64,000 nt of DNA from Pelodera strongyloides (lineage: Eukaryota; Nematoda; Chromadorea; Rhabditida; Rhabditidae): the NCBI GenBank assembly GCA_036852015.1, contig JAANDG010000235.1, forward strand, positions 62,001 through 126,000, given 5' to 3'. This document shows positions 49,201-59,723 of the stretch, piece by piece. Below the pieces are notes generated by a model. That model was not told where the DNA came from. It searched no databases and worked only from the letters and a program-made list of their open reading frames with translations. Position 1 is the first letter of the stretch. The number at the start of each line of letters is the position of its first letter. A program made the position numbers and the translations under genes.

Positions 49201-49900
49201 TATTTTCTTTCATGGCATGCCTATATGGCACCATAGTTATAACTGCTTGTCATCGCTTTACGCTCCCTAAATGAGAAAAACCCATGGAGCCCCTTTCAGT
49301 CTGCCAAATAGTTTGCTAGCAGTTGGTCGTACCAGCTTACATTGAGCTAGTTGGTTGATGGAGTATTATTGTTTTCGCGCCTTCTTGTTTCTTCAATACT
49401 GCGACTGTAAACTGCATATGATAGGAGTTTGGTCACGTCCCAGGAATTCAACTCAATAATTATTAAGTTCTTGCTAAACTTCTTACTAGTTTGCTTTCAT
49501 CTTTATGTGCCTGGCACAATGGCGCTATGATTCTCAACTGCTTTTCATCGCTTTGTTCGAAATATGAAACATTTAGATACTATTTGAAGACTATTTTGAC
49601 CATAGTGCAAGACAGCCTTTTGTACACCTGTTTCTCGGATTCTGGTTTCCGATGATTTTCTTCCGTTTTAACTTGTCATACTGCTCTTACCGATACCGAG
49701 AGGAAAGTCTTAAGCTGTATACATATAACAGCCGTAGGTCATTTTCAGCTCCCCTTTTCAGCTCACCAGTTTCTTGCTTTATCTGTGTTTTTTTTAGTTA
49801 TCCTTTTTCATTTCCTCGTTTATCTGTATCTTCGCGCGACTCCTACAACATTCTTATTCATTTTTTAACCCGCCATTACGCAATTATTCGCTGACTTGCC
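46300..49900 (+). repeat. Field of degenerate long direct repeats
   Basis: Several anchors recur in the same orientation. CGGAGCTAT occurs near 46420 and 48338. GTTTCTTCGATACTTGGCAC-like text occurs near 47050, 47735, 49090 and 49390, each followed by AACTGCATA, AGTGGAAGG and ATCACGT. TCTCTATGCAGATATC occurs near 46850 and 47565. The pattern suggests an old duplication of roughly 2 kb with internal shorter repeats. No gene is recognised; open frames in it are short. Confidence 0.6.
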
Positions 49901-50304
49901 TACAGATGCAACTTGATATATAGTTTAGCAAGAACCTTCCGTTCGATGGAGGGTTTATCGGAGAACTTTTAGATTGACATCAAACTTCGATTCGCTGCGT
50001 TTCTCAACATCAATAGATCTCTATCTTACTTTCATAATACAATTCTGAATTTTGCCCGTCACATCCTTTTGAAAAATTATATTTGTCAATGTTTATTATT
50101 GCCTCCTCAGAAACATTATGAAGGAACTCTTCTTAAAAAACGGGAAATTTTCCATGCTTATTGTTGGAATTTTATAATAGTGCTTCTACGTACCTTCTCT
50201 GTATCCGCTGTTGAACCGTTACAATTGCTAAAGTACGATGGGAAGGTGTTGTTTTTCATAAATCTTTATTTCAGGTATAACTTGGATATTTAATATTTGG
50301 AAAT
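49901..50304. promoter_or_regulatory. Upstream region of the module gene, with acceptor-like site
   Basis: ATCTTTATTTCAG ends at 50274, 30 bases before the chosen ATG at 50305. It is a good acceptor and may mark a 5' UTR intron or a trans-splice site. No upstream coding exon is seen. Confidence 0.4.
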
Positions 50305-53300
50305 ATGCCACGCCGCACTCCCAGCCCCGCCACAAAACGTAAGTTCATTTTTTTGTGTGTTGACCAACGTTTGTCGCCTGTATTTTTTGCTTCTTCTTCA
50401 TTCTCTGCGTTTGCCTTGCTTAACTAAATGATCTTCCTTACTATTAGTACACGTCGACCATCTCATTTTAAACTGCTCATTAGACCAGGTTCTATTCCCG
50501 ATACCTACGTACGTTTTGCAAACAAAAAAAAAACATTCAAAGACTGGTTAGAAGAATAATTCATACGCAACAACTGTATTCGAAAGAAATCATTCATTCA
50601 AAGCCTTTGTCCTAACTAGCTTTTCCTTTCTACACTTGACTATCCTTCCCTTTTTTTGCGTATTTTGTTGACATCTGAACATTTATTAGAACCAAGTTTA
50701 CTATCTATTCGGTCAATAGAAAGGAACAGCGATTTCAGCTCTAAAACTTTCAGAAGACCGTGGAGACCTCCACCGTAGTTGCCGAGGACCTGCGCCCAAC
50801 GGGGTCGTGGTTAGGCCGGCTATCTCGCTGGGTACTCCGAGGCGCCCCCGCAACGCCTCGCCGAACCCGGCTAGAGTAGCCCCTAACCCGCCACGCCCTG
50901 TCGTCCACCAGCAGCACACGGAAGGTGACTACGAGCTGGAAATAAAGGGGGTGAGTTCTATAAAAACTATAAATTGTGTCCAGTACACTTACACAATGTA
51001 TTGTTAAACAAGTGCATTTCTCTATTTGCCGCAAAGTTGTAATTATTGGGGATTCTTATGTTTATATTCCGCTTTGCCAAAAGGATATATATCTTCACCG
51101 TTGTTTCAGTTCACCGGCTTGCCCAACGACATCCCGGATGCCTTCCGGAAGGCGCGCTCGGCGTCTTCGTTCATGGTTGAGATCATGAGGATGGACCACT
51201 CGGTCTTTTCCTCCATGATTCTCGACGCCAACACTGTGGCCGAAGCAGTAAGTTAATGAAACATTGTTTTTGTAACAATCGAGAAGAATGATTTCGTGGA
51301 ACATTTTTCTTTTCTGTCCATGAAACATAATTTTTGTTGTGACTAGGTTCATGGTCAGAAATGTCCATAGGGGCCCAAAGGAAACGTCCGCGCTTCGCAG
51401 TCGGCCGATCCAAGTCGAATAAAGCCACACGCTCATTCAATGCCATACAGGCGGGGAAAATCAAAGCGACTCCCCCGTTGCCTAGCCAGAAGACTTCGAG
51501 GGTCCTTTCAGCTCGTCGTCAAAGACTATATGTATGTGTGAATAAAGTATTTTCAGAAAGTGCCAGCTGCATGTTTGTACCGAAACATGCAGTTGGCGAA
51601 GAGTACGGTGAAGGGCCTGGAGAAGAATGAGCAGAAGACGAAGGACCCAGGGGGGCAGATGGCCAAGCTGGCGGCCACCCTGACGTCGGTGAGGATTACT
51701 TAAATAAACTAACTAAATTAACGAAATAATTCGCCCGCTGTTCTAGACTTGAGACCGTATATAAATATATATATATATCATCCCGCTGTACTGAACATAA
51801 GTTTCTGTGATTTTTAAGTTACGCACCGAGTCCGTGATCGGTTTCTGACCTAGAACTGCAATATTTGTAGGGATTTGATTAACACAATTCGGCTGCTCTG
51901 GCACACCTTTTCTTTGATAAGCCGTTTGTTTGCTTGGCAAATTACACAAAATAATGGCGAAAAACTTCGCAAATTGTAAACAAATATTGGGTTCGCAAAG
52001 GACTTATGCATAGTTTGAGGCTGCGCGCTGCACGCCACTATACGATTTTATTTGTTAGACAGCAGGAAAACCGAAAAAAAATAGTGAAATTGGCCAAGAT
52101 TCTAACGTATTTGTTTACTTTAGAACACAGTTGTGGATGCCCATGGTTGGACGATCCTTAACAAGAAGATTTCTGTGCAAGAAGACTGTCGCGGCGAAAA
52201 GGTACGGTCTGAATGTTAAGGGGGATTATCAACCCTGGTCATAAATTACTTCAGTCATAAATTTACTTAACCTAAGTACCTTTTTGATGGTCAAAAATTT
52301 ATGACAGAAGTACATGTTGGTGAAAACGGCCTCTGAATGAAAATCGGATGGATTTGTGTCTTAGGTTGATATATCCATCTATGTATATCTTTAATCCCAA
52401 GTAACTGTACATTTCATTATCTAGGTGGTTCGCTCACTGACGCGCGGTGTGATCCCTGACAGACAAATTACCAAGATAGCTTAGAATTTACCACAGATTT
52501 TTTTTCAGGAATTTCAACATGGTATTCAAACCATATTCGAAAGCGAGAAGATAAAGCTTATAGTTTTTGTTGAAGGAATTAAGGAATTTTTTGACGCTTT
52601 CAAGAAGACAGCATCCTTGCTCAAGGAATTTGCGACAGAAAACAAGAATGTGAGCTTTTCTTTCATGATTTTGTCTTGTTTACGTCTTTTCGTTAGCGTG
52701 AAGTCCCTTGGGGTATGAACGGGGATGACGCACGGGAAAAATGTATTATCTTTTGCAGATGATCGTTGCGGTAATATCATTGAACGGGTTTTCGTTGGAA
52801 GAGAAGATTGAAGTGTGTGACACCTACTCTGTTTTCAATTGCCCTGCCGTAAGAGTCGTGACTGCCGGGAACCAAGTCATAAAGCCGTCTCCAATGGGTG
52901 CATGTCTGAAGAAAACCCACATTTTAAAAATGTTGAGAATGGCTGATCACACCTTTGGAATGCATAAATGCTGTCTGTGTGGCCGACTCGAACCACAATG
53001 GCGCTTTCTTTTTGCGAATTCCAGGATTGGAACTTTCTGCCAGCCCTGTGTTGTAAGTAATCTGCTTTTTTTTTGAATTGATGTGAGAAAGTAGAGTGGG
53101 GCCAAAACGGGTTGAGCGTTTGAATGGACTGTTCTGTGAAATGTCTATAGAAGAGGATGATTTTGAGGTAAAGGTTTATTATTGGGAGAAATAATGGGTT
53201 TAGAATTTTTCCTTATTGAAGTCCTTGTCTTAGTCCTTGTCCGTAGTAGTCCTTGGAGTTATCGGGAGGAGTGAGTAATCGCTTAGCGATAATGCTCTCT

Positions 53301-54471
53301 TCTCACTATACGATTTTATTGTTAGACAGCAGCAAAACCGAAAAAAGTAGTGAAATTGGCCAAGATTCTAACGTTGTTTACTTTAGACCTCAAGTGTGGA
53401 TGAAGAACCGAATTTATACTCGATTCTCTCCGAAACAACTGACTTAAATTATTCTGCAGTCGGAACGAGTCACGATACTGCGGTACGGTCTGAATGTTAA
53501 GGGGGATTATCAACTCTGGTTTTTTTGCCTGAATGAAAATCGAATGGATTTGTTCCTTACAAGGAGCGCGCAGCGTTAAAAGATCCTCCCTGGAAATGAG
53601 CCTGTTATGGGTAAATAAAGCATGGCAAAGGGTATGTGAATATATGTTCCGAAATCTCTATGGACTTCTGGAATTCAGAATATGAGCCCCGAAGTTACCA
53701 CATATTTTTTTTCAGAACAACATATTCCAACGAGGGATTCAGAATTTATTTGAAACTGATTCCTTGAAGTTGATTGCATTCGTCGCCGACGTTGAAGGAT
53801 TTGAGAAAGGTCACAAAAAAACATCGTCAATTCTAAAGGATTATGCCAAGAAATACCCTAGGGTGAGCTTTTCTTTCATGATTTTGTCTTGTTTACGTCT
53901 CTTTGTTAGCGTGAAGCACAGTTCCTTGGGGATGAACGGGAAAAATGTCTTATCTTTTGCAGATTACCGTTGCCATAATTTCCCTAAACGGGTTTCATCG
54001 GGATGAAGTACTTGACGTCCGACAAACGTACGGAATTGTCGATGTCCCCGTGGTGAGAGTGGTGACTTCCGCAAATGAGGTCATTCTTCCAACCCCAATG
54101 AACCAAAGTCTGAAGAAAATGGAAATCCTTACACTGTTGAGAAAGGCGGATCCCCAGTTTGGGACGTAGTGTTGCGTGTGTGGACGTTGGGAGCCACAAC
54201 AACGATATCTGTTTGGTAACAGAAGGATCGGAAATTTTTGCAGGCCATGCGTTGTAAGTCATATGTTTTTTTTTGAATTGATGTGAGAAAGGGTGTGCTA
54301 ATATTCTAAAGGATAAAAACCATTGTCGGATTTCAGGCTCGATGTAAACGACTTGAGGAGAGCGCTTTTGTGCGAATTTGTGCACGTGACAACCGATGCA
54401 GCACCTTCGAACTGGCATGTTTTCAGTTTTGCACCGTCCGGGAACCGAGCCTGGAGCTTTATCGTTACTAG
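50305..54471 (+). CDS. Unrecognised gene: two tandem thioredoxin-like + zinc-ribbon modules, 11 exons
   Basis: Exons: 50305-50338, 50754-50950, 51110-51247, 51557-51688, 52124-52201, 52509-52649, 52759-53052, 53387-53482, 53716-53862, 53963-54253, 54337-54471. All introns are GT-AG, and all but the first are phase 0. The model has 561 codons including the final TAG, with one in-frame TAG at 54167-54169. The N terminus is Arg/Pro-rich (MPRRTPSPATKQ, then 40-70), with no signal peptide. Exons 3-4 are helical. Exons 5-7 form module 1: KLIVFVE and MIVAVISLNGF strands, NCPAVRVV (a cis-Pro-like site) and a zinc ribbon with C311-x2-C314 and C334-x2-C337. Exons 8-10 repeat this (KLIAFVA, ITVAIISLNGF, VPVVRVV, CVCG..FCRPC). 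There is no CxxC redox centre. The fold call is from pattern only and I know no named family. If translation stops at the TAG, the product is 487 residues. Confidence 0.65.
54167..54169 (+). other. In-frame TAG inside module 2
   Basis: The stop follows DPQFGT where module 1 reads FGMHK, immediately before the CCVCGRWEP zinc ribbon. The rest of exon 10 and exon 11 (44 codons to TAG 54469-54471, Cys-rich) stay open with good splice sites. Confidence 0.85.
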
Positions 54472-54574
54472 CAACAACAAACAATGGAACAAGGATCGTT
54501 TTTTGGGGTTACGCTTTAAAATAACAAGGCGTTGATTCCAGGTGCGGATGCATTAGAATAGTTACCGAATACGT

Positions 54575-55165
54575 TTTAGAGTGTTTGAGGATTTTTCAAG
54601 TATAACTGAGGCATCTTTTAACACTAGTCTTGCCGCTGTAATGAAAGGACCTCCTCCGTGGTAACATTGGAATTGCATAAATTATGGGTAAGCTAGGATC
54701 GCCCACAGAACCATGCCTAGAACTTTATCATAGTCTTTATGTCGATGACTCTTCACTTTCGATATCATAAGATATATAGGTATTTGAATAATTAGGCGTT
54801 AACTTTCGATACCATAAGATATATATATACAGGTATTTGAATAATTAGGCGAATCTAATTATTCGTTATGCTGATACCTTATTCCTTGTATAAATGTGTT
54901 TTATATAATAAGGGGCACGAAAAAAAAGGAATTAGTTGAGGCCTTATCAACACAAGTTATGATGAATTGTTTCCTTATATCTTGACGTTCATTTATATAA
55001 ATATATAAATATATATATGTCTGCTATCGTTTTTACCAGGAATATAAATGGTATCAATAAAGTTGTCCATTGTTGTAAATTGTACTGTAAATTTATATTA
55101 TTTTGGCAAGGAAGCTGTTTATCGCAAAGATCCACTAGAGATTCTTTGATTAATAAGTTAACCAG
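54575..55165 (-). mobile_element. Old Penelope-like remnant (RT part)
   Basis: The plus-strand text tracks 20293-20830 of the intact element, with many substitutions and gaps: TTTAACACTAGTCTTGCCGC, TTGGAATTGCATAAATTATG, GCCTAGAACTTTATCATAG and AAGGGGCACGAAA recur in the same order. It corresponds to the N-terminal part of the RT. It lies directly downstream of the module gene. The copy is clearly older than those at 18.9-24.1 kb. Confidence 0.75.
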
Positions 55166-55920
55166 AGCTCGGCACAGCTTGAGCTTAAGTTCTTGACAAT
55201 TCAACTATTTAATCTGTTTAAGCTTTCGGTATTACTAAAATTGCGAAACATCCAATAAGTATTTTCACTTTTGTTACCTAACTAAATTTAAGCAGAATTA
55301 GGTATTTAAGGTATTAAAACTTGTACTTTTGGAAAAGCACGAGTGGAACAAAACAGAACTCCAAAAAAAGTTTTTTAGTCAACACAAACCGACTGGTACC
55401 AGTCGATTAATACTGTACTAGATTCATAATAAATATTAGTACATTATCTATTGGTTGACATATGCTGTATTTGATGTGTTCAACCGGACCGTAACGACGT
55501 GGACACCCACTTCTACTGTTTTTTATTTAAAGGGCCACCGCTTTGAAACTATATTTATTATCTACTGGTAAAATATATTATATTAGCTTGATAAGGTAAA
55601 GCTCCTTTGGGTGGATTAAGATAAATATACACACTGTGTACACACAATATACACACAGGCAACATGTCATGCCTTTGACCGAAAATGAGTCAGCTACCGT
55701 ATTTAGTGACCCGGTGGACCAAATCCTTCCAAACTTAATAGGCATATAATTAAGTCCCATCGATTGCTCCTGTAGAAATTTGAGACTGATTGCTCAACAC
55801 TCCAAAAATTTGCACTGGTGCACCATTTTACCTTAAGAGTTACCTAAGCATTATAATTGACTGTAACTCGTTAACGGGTGGATATTTTTGTGCACAACTT
55901 TTGGAACAATTTTTTTTAGG
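55166..55920. other. Spacer with a stray copy of the foldback end
   Basis: No gene is seen. Around 55655-55690, AACATGTCATGCCTTTGA followed by CCGAAAATGAG is a short copy of the arm of the foldback at 55928-56236. Confidence 0.4.
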
Positions 55921-55927
55921 TCTGGTA

Positions 55928-56236
55928 ACGTAAAAATTGTCATTTGCAGCCCATTAGGTAACATGTCATGCCTTTGAGGAGCATATCCATACGTCGATAA
56001 TACCGAAAATGAGCTGGAAAGCGCTGCAACATTATTTGTACACATTCAAGACTGGAAAGTGAAACGTTGAATCATAGCAATCAGGTTGACTTTATCAATT
56101 TGGTTTTAACACGTGCCATCAGTTGTATTAAATGTTGCAGCGCTTTCCAGCTCATTTTCGGTATTATCGACGTATGGATATGCTGCTCAAAGGCATGGCA
56201 TGTTGCCTAATGGGCTGCAAATGCCAATTTTTACGT
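55928..56236. repeat. Inverted repeat (foldback), arms about 107 bp
   Basis: The left arm (55928-56034) starts ACGTAAAAATTG and the right arm (56131-56236) ends CAATTTTTACGT. Between them lie GCCCATTAGGTAACATG and CCGAAAATGAGCTGG, with matching inverse text in the right arm. The loop of about 96 bp resembles the unit of the following tandem array (CAAGACTGGAAAGTG, ACGTGCCATCAGTTGT). It is probably one end of a complex foldback transposon. Confidence 0.7.
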
Positions 56237-56329
56237 TCATGTTATTGATAAAATAAACCGGCCTGTTTGCTTAAAATGTATCACTTTCCAGTCTTGAATG
56301 TGTTCTAATAAAAACAACAATATAATGTT

Positions 56330-57520
56330 GCTGCGCTTTCCAGCAGAATCTACTGCAACATTTATTACAACTGATGGCTGGAAACGCTGCAACATTATAT
56401 TGTTGTTTTATTAGTACACTTTCAAGACTGGAAAGTGATACATTTTAAGCACAGCAGGCCGGTTTATTTTATCAATAACACGTGCGATCAGTTGTTATGA
56501 ATGTTGCAACATCTTCTGCTGGAAACGCTGCAACATTATATTGTTGTTTTATTGTCATTTGTCATTTCATTTCAAGACTGGAAAGTGATATATTTTAAGC
56601 ACAGCAGGCCGGTTTATTTTATCAATAACACGTGCCATCAGTTGTGATGAACGTTGCAACATCTTCTGCTGGAAACGCTGCAACATTATATTGTTGTTTT
56701 ATTGTCATTTGTCATTGTCATTTCAAGACTGGAAAGTGATACATTTTAAGCACAGCAGGCCGGTTTATTTTATCAATAACACGTGCCATCAGTTGTGATG
56801 AACGTTGCAACATCTTCTGCTGGAAACGCTGCAACATTATATTGTTGTTTTATTAGTACACTTTCAAGACTGGAAAGTGATAAATTTTAAAGCGAATTAC
56901 CGGTCGGTCTCAACAAAAAAAATACGAAAAGAGGAGGAGTAAACAACCGTGCGTTTACCGCCGTTTTCAAAATGTGCATTTTTGGACTTTTACTAGCAAA
57001 ATTCAAAATATTTTGTCAACATTTCGTCATTTGGATGCTTCGGAGTGTGTGATCATTTGAAAAGGCCATCCCTCGATTTTTCTGGGGCCGTGCTAGTATT
57101 AAAATCGGCAAATCGCCGGAAACGAATTTTCCCATACAAAATCGCAAAAAATGGTTGTTTGAGAACATTTTTATACAAGATGCACTTATTTGTTTGTGTT
57201 TTTATGTTTATTTTCGTTTATAACTTTTTTCAAACTATTTTTGGTGAAAAAACCCCAAACCGGGTGGTATTTCACTTTAAGCACAGCAGGCCTGTTTATT
57301 TTATCAATAACACGTACGATCAGTTGTGATGAATGTTGCAACATCTTCTGCTGGAAACGCTGCAACATTACATTGTTGTTTTTATTTGTACCCATTCAAG
57401 ACTGGAAAGTGTAACATTTTAAGCATAGCAATCAGTGTGACTTTATCAGTTTGTTTTTGATACGTGCCATCAGTTGTAATATATGTTGCAGCAGCTTCTG
57501 CTGGAAAGTGCTGCACCAGA
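56330..57520. repeat. Tandem array, about 150-bp unit
   Basis: CTGGAAACGCTGCAACATTA recurs near 56370, 56518, 56668, 56818 and 57350. Each is followed by TTGTTGTTTTATT, CAAGACTGGAAAGTGATA, TTTTAAGCACAGCAGGCC and ACACGTGCCATCAGTTGT. One unit is split by the TTAA element at 56887-57280. Together with the foldback just left of it, this looks like the repetitive interior of one transposon. Confidence 0.85.
56887..57280. mobile_element. TTAA MITE inserted in the tandem array
   Basis: Left end TTAA AGCGAATTACCGGTCGG, right end CCGGGTGGTATTTCACT TTAA. The uninterrupted sister units read ATTTTAAGCACAGCAGG. Here ATTTTAA is followed by the element and then TTAAGCACAGCAGG. This shows directly that TTAA was the target and was duplicated. 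One subterminal stretch (GTTTGGGGTTTTT) matches the element at 17961-18393. Confidence 0.9.
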
Positions 57521-57529
57521 GACTACACC

Positions 57530-57713
57530 AGAGACATCTCCTAATTCTGGTGTAGCCCATCCTCCTTTTCTTCAGGTACGACCCACATCAAAAAAACAAT
57601 CCAATAAAAAGCAAAGCAAGGCAAAAGGTAAAAACAGATGGCTTAAAGCAAAGGTCGTTGGGTGTCCCTGTCGCTTGGCAATTCCTGTTCCTTGTCCACG
57701 TCAGTGTTGGTAA
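57530..57713 (+). other. Possible single exon, Lys-rich
   Basis: After CTTTTCTTCAG (57565-57575) an open frame reads through a Lys/Gln-rich stretch and a Cys-containing GCPCRLAIPVPCPRQC, ending before GTAAGTGG at 57711. Acceptor and donor are good, but no partner exon or family is known. It may be a gene relic. Confidence 0.25.
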
Positions 57714-58389
57714 GTGGACGGTACTTCTTAAAAAGACACATATTACTATATCGGAAAGGGTTGATTTAAAGAGTAAAGCAATCCAAGAATTGCCTGTTTG
57801 TATTGACACACTGTACAATTGTTATTAATGTTGGTTCATTGAAACGCACAAGATACAGCATGTTTTTATAAGCACAAAAAACGTTGAATTATATGTGTTT
57901 TCTAAAAAAATTTCCCCCAAACATGATGAATAGTGAATAAAAAAGAAAACTGAATACGAGATTTTTCGTAATGTTGTATACGAACCTGTTAGTTATTACA
58001 GCTAGTTCTCGCAACGCTCGTTAATTCACGCAGCAGTTCACATCTTCAGAAATGTAGGTTTGGCGAGGCACTCATTGAGCAGAACCTGTAAGATGTTAGT
58101 TAATATTAGAATGTCTTGTTGGCCGCGTGCCCATATTTTCAATTGTCAGGAATCAACTGGGAAGTCAAAGCATGCGCCATCTTTCCAAAAATGATTCGAC
58201 AAAATATGCATGAGTAAAGCCACTCGTGTATTTATTTATACTTAATTGAAAAACTCTTAATCAAGGAGATTCACTCCCCAAATTCATGCCAGTTTGGCTC
58301 AATATGGATTCCTCAAGAGAGGAGAAATCAGAGTGATCGTCGATTGATTGAACGACCACGCGGCGAGAAATGGCTTAGTACTCAGTTGG
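57714..58389. other. Spacer before the LTR element
   Basis: No gene or repeat is recognised. Confidence 0.4.
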
Positions 58390-58394
58390 TCTTC

Positions 58395-58745
58395 TGTTAG
58401 GTATTACAGTATATACCTAAGAATTATTATATGTGTAGTTTGTTACTATAATGTGTTTAGTTAATCACTCACAATTGCTCACTGATCTTTTCGTCCTTAG
58501 TGATCAGTGGAACACACTATGTCTTGCCGTTGGCAAATTATCTAATTGCGACTACCCGCAAGTTATTAGTGTTTATATTATTGGTGTTTGATCAGCACGT
58601 AGCCATCCGTATATAAAGGCTACGGCCTAACACTCATTGCATTATATCGACTCTTCTACTTCGTAATAAAACTATTATTCTACTAGTCGTACTCTTGGCG
58701 CTCAGATCTGTTTGTATCACAGAAGTCATATCTTGATACATAACA
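58395..58745 (+). repeat. 5' LTR
   Basis: TG...CA ends, a TATA box (GTATATAAAGG, about 58609-58619) and AATAAA (58665-58670) about 50 bases later define promoter and polyadenylation signals within the LTR. Confidence 0.95.
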
Positions 58746-58747
58746 AC

Positions 58748-58766
58748 TGGCGTTCAGGATTTCGAA
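58748..58766 (+). other. Primer-binding site
   Basis: TGGCGTTCAGGATTTCGAA starts two bases after the LTR. TGG at the start is the complement of a tRNA CCA end, and the TTCGAA fits a tRNA T loop. I cannot name the tRNA. Confidence 0.65.
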
Positions 58767-58777
58767 TCTTCGCTTCT

Positions 58778-59029
58778 GATTACTTACGGTGACGGGACGA
58801 GTTCCCATAAACCCGGAGTAATTCTTCACGTCGTTTGCTGCTGCTGATTACTTACGGTGACGGGACGAGCGCCCATAAACCCGGAGTAATTCTACACGTC
58901 GTTGTTGCTGCTGATTATATCGGTGAAGGGACGAGCGCCTATAAATCCGAATAATCATCTCCACTCAACTGTATCACTTTGGTCATCTACCCGCCGGTGA
59001 GGGACGAGCGCCCATAAACCCGGTTGATC
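58778..59029 (+). repeat. Leader repeats of the LTR element
   Basis: GGGACGAG[TC][GT]CCCATAAACCCGG recurs about four times (near 58795, 58860, 58930 and 58995), each within a related context of 65-75 bp (TTACTTACGGTGACGGG). It lies between the primer-binding site and gag, where packaging signals of LTR elements are usually found. Confidence 0.85.
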
Positions 59030-59240
59030 ATTTGTGAACTTTTGAGGTGTTGTTGTTTGGATAAAGGTGCTATAGGCACACAGGTCCATCAACAGCGGTT
59101 ACCTTTGGGTATCTGTACCCACTGGTGAGGTTTTCATTCTTGAAACCAACACCCAGTGTTACAGTATATTCAAACGGTGACATTGTACAGTCTCGGACTG
59201 AACGGAGTTATCGCCAATTTTTTTAATTGACATCGGCAAC

Positions 59241-59700
59241 ATGAGTGCGCAGGACAACGAGGACACGCTTAAGGCTATCCTGGCTTCTCTGAAGCAACTT
59301 CAAGAAAGTCAATCTTTGACAGTAGAGCGACTGCAACGCTTGGAAGAGAGGAAGGAAGATGAATCTCAAGAAAATGTCACTTTCGAAAGAACGCGTGAAA
59401 GTGAACCTTTGACTGCGGAAGCAAGGGGAATGTTGGATGTGTTGTATAAGAACATCCCTATGTTTGAGTTCAATGTTGAAGATGGAACTAGTTTTTCGGA
59501 CTGGTATGAGGATCATCAAGATCTATTGGAAGTTCAAGCTGAATGTGTTCCGGAGAACAACAGAATACGATTCGTGTTGTCTCGTCTCGGGCCCCACCAG
59601 GAGAAACAACTGAAATTGCGCTGTCTACCGAAGAAGCCAATGGATATGAGACTGGATGAGGTCATCGAGAAGATGAAGATTATCTTCGTCACCAAGAAGT
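59241..59700 (+). pseudogene. gag fragment of the LTR element
   Basis: ATG at 59241 opens a frame with a coiled-coil N terminus (LKAILASLKQLQESQSLTVE), then NIPMFEFNVEDGTSFSDWYE and RIRFVLSRLGPHQEKQLKL, typical of a Ty3/gypsy capsid start. The frame runs into a T run at 59709-59722, where the remaining gag, protease and RT are missing. Structural protein of the particle by family. Confidence 0.8.
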
Positions 59701-59723
59701 CGTTATTCTTTTTTTTTTTTTTC

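Noticed and set aside
52124..53052. Module gene as a redox thioredoxin or protein disulfide isomerase
   Set aside because: No CxxC at the active-site position in either module; the Cys pairs present are in the C-terminal ribbon spacing.
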